Shown here one piece after another: positions 57,889 through 64,000 of a DNA stretch of 64,000 nucleotides. This DNA is from Siphonodentalium dalli. Its lineage: Eukaryota > Mollusca > Scaphopoda > Gadilida > Siphonodentaliidae. The translations under genes and the position numbers were made by a program. The stretch lies in the NCBI GenBank assembly GCA_032622095.1, contig CP136064.1:136727954-136791953 (forward strand), in the 5' to 3' direction. The notes under the pieces are model-generated. The model was not told where the DNA came from. It did no database searches and saw only the letters and a program-made list of their open reading frames with translations. Position 1 is the stretch's first letter. The number at the start of each line of letters is the position of its first letter.

Positions 57889-59640
57889 ATATCTTTTCTG
57901 ATTTCTTGATTACCATTGCAGTTCCACATCTCCGAAAAGGGTGGAGCTATCGACTTGAAATGTATTAATCAGAAGCATATCTCTCGGAAAAGGGTGGAGC
58001 TATCGACTTGAAATGTATTAATCAGAAGCATATCTTCCCCTAAGACTTTATGTTATCAGAACAAGGACAATTCTTCCCACTAACATTCATCCACTAAATG
58101 ATATAGACGGTCTTTATTATTTCCATATCAGGAATCCGTTCACAGATAACGCTCTTTATATGTTAGTCAGGAGTTTTATGCCTACCAAACGCATCGAACT
58201 AACGTTTTTGTTCATTTGTTGACATTGTTGGGATGCACTCTACTTGAATCAGAGCTTCGTGGAATATCTTTTCTTGATTACTATTGGAGTTCCACATCTC
58301 GGAAAAGGGTGCATTTGTTCATCCATTAATTAATCAGAAGCATATCTTCCCCTATTCTGGCGTGAACTGTGAAAATGCATTTCTATTAGAATATCAGAGC
58401 TTCGTGGAATATCTTTTCTGATTTCTTGATTACCATTGCAGTTCCACATCTCGGAAAAGGGTGGAGCTATCGACTTGAAATGGCGTAAACTGTGAACTGT
58501 GAAAATGTTTTTCTATTAGAATATCAGAGCTTCGTGGAATATCTTTTCTGATATGTTGTGTAAAATGGTGAAAAGTAGTACCAAATGCCAAAATTGAAAC
58601 TATATACCTCTCATGTATAATGCAAAAAAGAAATACAAGTGACATAATTAATTTATTAAATTGCATGCCAGTAAAGTGTAATGGCTGCAAGAATGTTAAG
58701 GAGGAATTAAAAAAAAAATCTCAATTTAAAACTACAAACTTGGCGATGTGCAGCGAAATTGTGCCGTCATCATTCACAATACATGCACGAAAAGACACAA
58801 GACTTTATGTAATCATCAACATTCATCCATTAATTAATCAGAAGCATATCTTCCCCTATTCTGGCGTGAACTGTGAAAATGCATTTCTATTAGAATATCA
58901 AACATGATATAGACGCTCTTTATTATTTCCATATCAGGAATCCGTTCACAGATAACGCTCTTTATATGTTATCCAGGAATTGTATGTCTACCAAACGCCA
59001 CGAACTAACGTTTTGTGCATTTGTTGACATTATTGGGATGCACTCTCCTTGAATCAGAGCTTCGTGGAATATCTTTTCTGATTTCTTGATTACTATTGGA
59101 GTTCCACATCTCGGAAAAGGGTGCATTTGTTCATCCATTAATTAATCAGAAGCATATCTTCCCCTATTCTGGCTTGAACTGTAAAAATGCATTTCTATTA
59201 GAATATCAGAGCTTCGTGGAATATCTTTTCTGATTTCTTGATTACCATTGTAGTTCCACATCTCGGAAAAGGGTGGAGCTATCGACTTGAAATGTATTAA
59301 TCAGAAGCATATCTTCCCCTAAGACTTTATGTTATCAGAACAAGGACAATTCTTCCCACTAACATTCATCCACTAAAATCTGGTCAATAATAACGAAATT
59401 GTGCCGTCATCATTCACCGGCAGCCCTCGATACATGCAAGAAAAGACAAGACTTTATACTTCATGTTATCAGAAAAAGGACAATTCTTCCAACTACCACA
59501 GCACATTTCCTCAACATTCATCCAGTTTGTGTCATTTTATGGCTTGAATAAGGTCATTTTCGGCTTTTTTCGCTGCCAAAATGTATTAATCATAAGCATA
59601 TCTTCCCCTATTCGGGTGTGAACTGCTGGTCGCCCCTGAC
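57889..59640. repeat. Shuffled duplicated segment upstream of the Helitron gene
   Basis: GTGGAATATCTTTTCTGATT occurs near 57888, 58270, 58411, 58540, 59068 and 59217, followed in most cases by TTCCACATCTCGGAAAAGGG. Another block (ACGCTCTTTATATGTTA near 58149 and 58954, AAGCATATCTTCCCCTA at several places) shows that about 58016-58340 and 58826-59150 are duplicates. No gene is recognised. Confidence 0.75.
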
Positions 59641-59817
59641 GAGATTGGTCGCCCCTGACGAGATTCCACCATGAGAGTATCGAAACTTCACTTTAAATGC
59701 CCATCATTGTAAGTGATGTCGGGCAATGTCCCACGCAAATTTATCTTCAGAAATTTTCGAACTTTTCAGAAGTTTTTTGTATTATCTCGGTTCCCTCGAA
59801 GTTCATATAATTTGAAC

Positions 59818-59833
59818 GGCCCTTCTGAGGGCC
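59818..59833 (+). other. Histone-3'-end-like stem-loop
   Basis: GGCCCTTCTGAGGGCC forms a 6-bp stem with a 4-nt loop and is followed by ACTATT. Animal histone mRNAs end in GGYYYT-TTNN-ARRRCC followed by ACC; the loop here (TCTG) and the flank are close but not canonical. It lies 35 bp before the Helitron ORF and is not downstream of any histone ORF I can see. Confidence 0.35.
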
Positions 59834-59868
59834 ACTATTAGCGCAAAGGACTCGATAATACATAGAAA

Positions 59869-61247
59869 ATGCCCCCGAAAAAGCGGAAGCTCATAGGCCG
59901 CACGAGTAACAATACACGTGCGAAACAGATTTGTCGTGATAACGAAACTGACGAACAGCGCCAGTTGCGGCTGGATGCCGATCGCCAGTCGACGGCCCTT
60001 TCCAGGGCGTCAGAAACTCATGAACAGAGCCAATTGCGGCTGGATGCCGATCGCCAGTCGACGGCCCTTTCCAGGGCGTCAGAAACTCATGAACAGAGCC
60101 AATTGCGGCTGGATGCCGATCGCCAGTCGACGGCCCTTTCCAGGGCGTCAGAAACTCATGAACAGAGCCAATTGCGGCTGGATGCCGATCGCCAGTCGAC
60201 GGCCCTTTCCAGGGCGTCAGAAACTCATGAACAGAGCCAATTGCGGCTGGATGCCGATCGCCAGTCGACGGCCCTTTCCAGGGCGTCAGAAACTGACGAA
60301 CAGAGCCAGTTGCGGCTGGATGCCGATCGCCAGTCGGCGGCCCTTTCCAGGGCGTCAGAAACTGACGAACAGAGCCAGTTGCGGCTGGATGCCGTTCGCC
60401 AGTCGACGGCCCTTTCCAGGGCGTCAGAAACTGACGAACAGAGCCAGTTGCGGCTGGATGCCGTTCGCCATTCGACGGCCCTTTCCAGGGCGTCAGAAAC
60501 TCACGAACAGCGCCAGTTGCGGCTGGATGCCGTTCGCCAGTCGACGGCCCTTTCCAGGGCGTCAGAAACTGACGAACAGAGCCAGTTGCGGCTGGATGCC
60601 GTTCGCCAGTCGACGGCCCTTTCCAGGGCGTCGGAAACGGTTGCACAAACGGAATTGCGTCGACGAAACGACCGAGTCGCTACTGCAAATGCCACAGAAG
60701 AACAGCAACGTCTCAACGTTATTAGTTGGGGAAAAGCAGCCATGAATTACAATCCATCCATCGAGTATACATCTCACGACTCTCTCCGAGTTGGCCAAAT
60801 GATGGTTGTTTGTGAGCACTGCTCTGCTTTGAGGTGGCCCACCGAACCCTTAGGTTTCTGCTGTTCTCGTGGGAAGGTCTCCCTTCCGATTCGTCCAGAC
60901 CAACCACAGCCCCTGAGAGGCCTACTTAGTGGCGATTCACCAGACTCGGAACATTTCCTCCACAACATCCGCCGATATAATTCGGCTTTCCAAATGACAT
61001 CGTTTGGAGCTAATGTAATAACCGAAGGTGGTTTTATGCCAACATTCAAGGTTCAGGGCCAGATCTATCACAGAATTGGCTCGCTCCTACCTACAGGCGA
61101 ACAACAACCCCGATTTTTGAAAGTCTACTTCATCGATGACCACCATGACCAGGCAAACCTTCGAGCATCCGATAACCTTAAACCTCATCTGATCACCGCA
61201 ATCCAAGACATGTTGCACGAGCACAACTCTTACATTACTAGCTTCAA
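59869..61247 (+). CDS. Helitron Rep/helicase protein, N-terminal part only, with ten 23-residue repeats
   Basis: Helitron Rep-helicase proteins nick and unwind DNA for rolling-circle-like transposition. Residues 1-10 hold a basic NLS-like stretch (PPKKRKL). Residues ~26-254 are ten tandem 23-residue units of the form SETHEQSQLRLDADRQSTAL (then SRA), encoded by a 69-bp repeat; related E-T-x-E-Q-R repeats are known at the start of many invertebrate Helitron proteins. Residues ~312-335 carry C-X2-C ... C-C (CEHCSALRW, GFCCSRGKV). Then come the hallmark motifs FLHNIRRYNSAFQMTSFGA, FMPTFKVQGQIYHRIGSLLP and a LHEHN-type motif near 449-453 (Helitron-like N domain). Coding stops being Helitron-like after residue 459: a TCTCATATATATTTTGAAG element starts at 61248 and supplies the last ~31 codons to 61341. 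The Rep catalytic HUH/YY and helicase parts are missing, so the gene is inactive. Confidence 0.88.
59947..60632 (+). repeat. 69-bp coding minisatellite inside the Helitron gene
   Basis: AGGGCGTCAGAAACT recurs every 69 bp, ten units in all. Units two to five look identical to each other; later units carry Asp/Val changes. Because the period is a multiple of three and lacks stops in several frames, long spurious frames exist on both strands (plus 59918-60745 and minus 59891-60646). Confidence 0.95.
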
Positions 61248-61858
61248 TCTCATATATATTTTGAAGACCTCTGTCTGTTTGTCATTAATACAAATCTACG
61301 ATTCTCGACCGATCGGGACGAAACTTGGTACGTGTGTGTAGTTTGACCAGGCGGTGGACGTTGTCGTATTGGCGAGTCCGTGCGGCGCCCGCTTCGCGCA
61401 TGCGCAGACGAGATCTCGGAAACGGGTGGAGCTATCGACTTGAAATTTCCTATGTGAATGTATCTTGCCCCGGATACAAATTTTATCGGGTCGCCGAGCC
61501 CGTGCGACGCCAGCTTCGCGCATGCGCAGACGAGATCTCGGAAACGGGTGGAGATATCGACTTGAAATTTGGTTTGTGAACGTATCTTGCCCCGGATACG
61601 AATTTGATCGGGTCACCGAGCCCGTGCGACGCCAGCTTCGCGCATGCGCAGACGAGATCTCGGAAACGGGTTGAGCTGCAATCGACTTGAAATTTGGTAT
61701 GTGAATGTATCTTGCCCCGGATACAAATTTTATCGGGTCGCCGAGCCCGTGCGACGTCAGCTTCGCGCATGCGCAGACCAGATCTCGGAAACGGGTGGAG
61801 CTATCGACTTGAAATTTGGTTTTTGAATAGCTCGGACAACGTCGGGCTCATCGGCTAG
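61248..61858 (+). mobile_element. Helitron-like non-autonomous element, 611 bp, with ~120-bp repeats
   Basis: TCTCATATATATTTTGAAG start and GGCTCATCGGCTAG end: TC at 5' and CTAG (CTRR type) at 3', inserted after A and before T. The interior has four ~120-bp units (GAGCCCGTGCGACGCCAGCT, GCATGCGCAGACGAGATC, GGAGCTATCGACTTGAAATT, CTTGCCCCGGATAC). It interrupts the Helitron gene. Another element with a similar TC start follows immediately. Confidence 0.7.
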
Positions 61859-61990
61859 TCTACTATATATTTTGAGACTTCCGTATCTATATATATTTGT
61901 GTGTGTCCTTTATAGACTCGAAAACGGCTGGACCGATTGAGCTCAAACTTTCTATCTAAGGGTAAAATCACATGGGAAGTGTCGTCGCGC
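61859..61990 (+). mobile_element. Second TC-start element fragment
   Basis: TCTACTATATATTTTGAGAC, then GTCCTTTATAGACTCGAAAA and GACCGATTGAGCTCAAACTT. The same body text (CCTTTATAGACTCG, CCGATTGAGCTCAAACTT) reappears at 63340-63380, so this is a dispersed family. Its 3' end is not clear. Confidence 0.55.
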
Positions 61991-63320
61991 CGTTTTTGAG
62001 AAAGCTCCAAGCACCCCTTCACCACTCCCAGTCACCGTCCTTGGCACTGTGGGGTTAATCGCGTTGATAGTTAAAGTGCGTTCGTATCTGCAGTGTCGTT
62101 GATAAAGAGCGTGTGGTGTGATTCTTATGTCTGGGTCCAGACATGAGCGTGTCTGTATCCAGACATGAGCGTGTTGTGTGATTCTTATGTCTGTACTCGT
62201 ACTTAGGGGTTCCTAGGAACGGGGGAGATTTTCATCGGGTCAGTTTTTCCGCCCGAGGTGATCTTCACCCAGTCTATGTAAACATATACTCAGATTCATA
62301 CTGATACTGAGTCTATTGCATTCCCATCAACTTTTCATTTCTAAACGGTTGTGGGCTTCCCTCAAATTACGTCACACCACACTAAATATAAATCTGAAAT
62401 TAGTTGTGATTGACAGGCGTATACATGGTCACGTGCCAGTGCCGTCATGGCCGCTTCAACCCTGTGAAGCCGATTCTAAGAATCGGAATTAATAGTTGCA
62501 GGGTTTGTGACTTTTCGTTCGGCGGTTGTTTTACTGACAATTAAGGGAAACAGCTAGCTTCCGGGATCCAAAATAATATGTACAATAACTAAGACAGATC
62601 TTCTTGAAATTTTAAAAAATGTCAATTTATGTGGATCTCTTGGACTCAGAACGAATTATGTTTTAGATTGGCCAGGCGATTTGTCGCCCATGTTGTCAAA
62701 AAATAACACAAATCAACGGTCACGAATCAAAAATACATGAATGTCGGGATTATCTGCTAAAACAACTACAGAACTAAAAAAAAGTTAAAGGACATAACAA
62801 AATGATCTATCAGTTCCCCATGCAGTACCGGCAGTAGTACCACCGCAGCCAAAACGAGCGAATAACAACACAATTCTACCACCAACCCCACCGAAACCCT
62901 CCCGGCCTTACACAGCCGTATTATTAGCTCCGAAGATTGGCCAGTTGTACCCTAATTACAGTTGCCTGCAATCCAAATTCCGGTGATTCTTGATTTTAAA
63001 CTTTCGACCGCTCGTCAACAATCTACTTTATTTGTCGATTTGTGAATTTCTCTTCCGGTATAACATGACGTCATGGATACTATTTTAACAACATTTAGCC
63101 ACACCTTCGGAATTTCCACACCGAGAGCACGTGACATGTTACTAGTTTTTTTATTGGGGCACACATTTCTTGGAGCTAAGTTTTGATTGGCGGTAATTAC
63201 AAGGAATCCCGGGTTTGGGAAATGAAAACTGAACGAAAGGTCGTCAGACCCACTATTTTTTATATGTGGGTATGTAGTTTACTCCAGACTGATCTTCACC
63301 TTGAAACGGGTACCCACAAA
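61991..63320. other. Intergenic; small ATGAGCGTGT repeat
   Basis: Near 62110-62200, GTGTGGTGTGATTCTTATGTCTG and CCAGACATGAGCGTGT are each repeated. A Pro-rich open stretch without ATG lies near 62805-62985 (contains PPTPPKPSRPY), not convincing as an exon. Confidence 0.45.
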
Positions 63321-63602
63321 TGATATATATGTTTGTGTCCTTTATAGACTCGAACCGATTGAGCTCAAACTTGCTACCTAGTGTACTTTTGTGCGGGAAT
63401 TGTCATGGACGGGTCGAATTGTGACCCCGACCTGACCTTAACCTTGAAAATGATCAATTCAAGGTCAAAACAGGTAAAACTGGCGGATTTCGACGAAATT
63501 TTACACCTAGGTGCAGCATACGCGTCTCGGAAGCTGTTGCAATTGCTTTTTCGAACAAAGCCATGAGACGAACCACGCCAGTGGCGGGCTAACCTGCTAA
63601 TG
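63321..63602. mobile_element. Dispersed element fragment related to 13.5 kb (inverted) and 61.9 kb
   Basis: Contains CCTTTATAGACTCG, CCGATTGAGCTCAAACTT and then GACGGGTCGAATTGTGACCC and CCTTGAAAATGATCAATTCAAGG, the last two being the inverse of the core at 13.5-13.8 kb. A join of two families or one composite element. Confidence 0.6.
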
Positions 63603-64000
63603 ACTATATAAAGCAAAATAAGATGATTTTTTTTGTCATGTAGGTGCTGGGTGGGGGGGGGGGGGGGAGATATCCTGACCTGGACATCTCTCCCCCCCTA
63701 CCCCAAACCCTAACTCAAACAACTTTTTCTCGGAAGAAGTTACTTTCTTGCTGTTTCATGACTATATAAAGCAAAATAAGCAATAAAACCATTCAATGAT
63801 TTTTTTGTCATGCAGGTGCTGGGTGACTAATGGGAGGGGGGAGATATCCTGACCAGGACATCTCCCCCCCACCCCAAACCCTGACTTAAACAACTTTTTC
63901 TCGGAAGAAGTTAATTTCTCGCCGTTTCATGACTACATAAAGCAAAATAAGCGGTAAAACCATAAGATTATTTTTTTGTCATGTAAGTGCTGGGTGGGGG
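63603..64000 (+). repeat. ~150-bp G-run repeat, second array, continuing past the window
   Basis: The same unit as 56826-57597 (GAGATATCCTGACCTGGACA, TTTTTCTCGGAAGAAGTTAA, ACTATATAAAGCAAAATAAG), about two and a half units, cut by the window end. Confidence 0.9.

Noticed and set aside
59891-60745. 251-codon minus and 275-codon plus ORFs over the Helitron repeats
   Set aside because: Shadow frames kept open by the 69-bp repeat; the Helitron frame has the recognisable domain.
62805-62985. Proline-rich open stretch without ATG
   Set aside because: Short, with no clear splice acceptor or homologue that I recognise; could be chance.

Overview
This window looks like a repeat-rich stretch of an animal nuclear genome, most likely a marine invertebrate and probably a mollusc or other lophotrochozoan. 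The evidence is AT-rich non-coding DNA, no dense long ORFs, a GT-AG intron in one candidate gene, a Ty3/Gypsy LTR retrotransposon, Helitron coding sequence, LINE debris, and many MITE-like and tandem families. The taxon call is inference: dispersed motifs such as AAAGGGCCATAACTCTGG (41.63 kb) and 160-bp core-repeat elements resemble those I know from mollusc genomes. I see no intact host gene, tRNA or rRNA that I can defend.

Layout. 3.0-7.9 kb: a satellite-like array of ~820-bp units. 9.4-10.2 kb: degenerate tandem repeats. 10.4-12.7 kb: a 2.3-kb inverted repeat with a hairpin at each outer end. 12.7-13.45 kb: a decayed two-exon gene fragment cut off by a Helitron-like non-autonomous element. 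14.5-15.9 kb: small tandem and palindromic repeats. 16.19-26.35 kb: a young, nearly complete LTR retrotransposon on the minus strand, inserted into an older hAT-like MITE. 26.6-34.8 kb: minisatellites, a 163-bp array, a 1.2-kb TIR element with a 6-bp target duplication, an ATC/GAT low-complexity tract and a poly(G)-containing ~115-bp array.

36.5-52.9 kb is dominated by a family with ~160-bp core repeats (two complete copies and several fragments), interrupted by a LINE 3' remnant, a motif-rich segment at 40.5-42.2 kb, and a 5.05-kb foldback element. The foldback carries a 21-bp minisatellite that reverses strand around a TTAA-flanked MITE. MITEs of piggyBac-like (50.13 kb), mariner-like (50.55 kb) and hAT-like (53.29 kb) type follow. 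55.5-64 kb holds poly(G/C)-rich arrays, one of which also reverses strand, and a Helitron Rep/helicase gene truncated after its N-terminal domain by a second Helitron-like element; that gene starts with ten 23-residue repeats.

These genes do not form a pathway. The unifying theme is architecture: repeats nested in repeats, with tandem arrays inside mobile elements and several arrays or elements in head-to-head inverted form. All calls come from reading the sequence by eye. Boundaries of degenerate repeats are approximate, and no database search or alignment was run.
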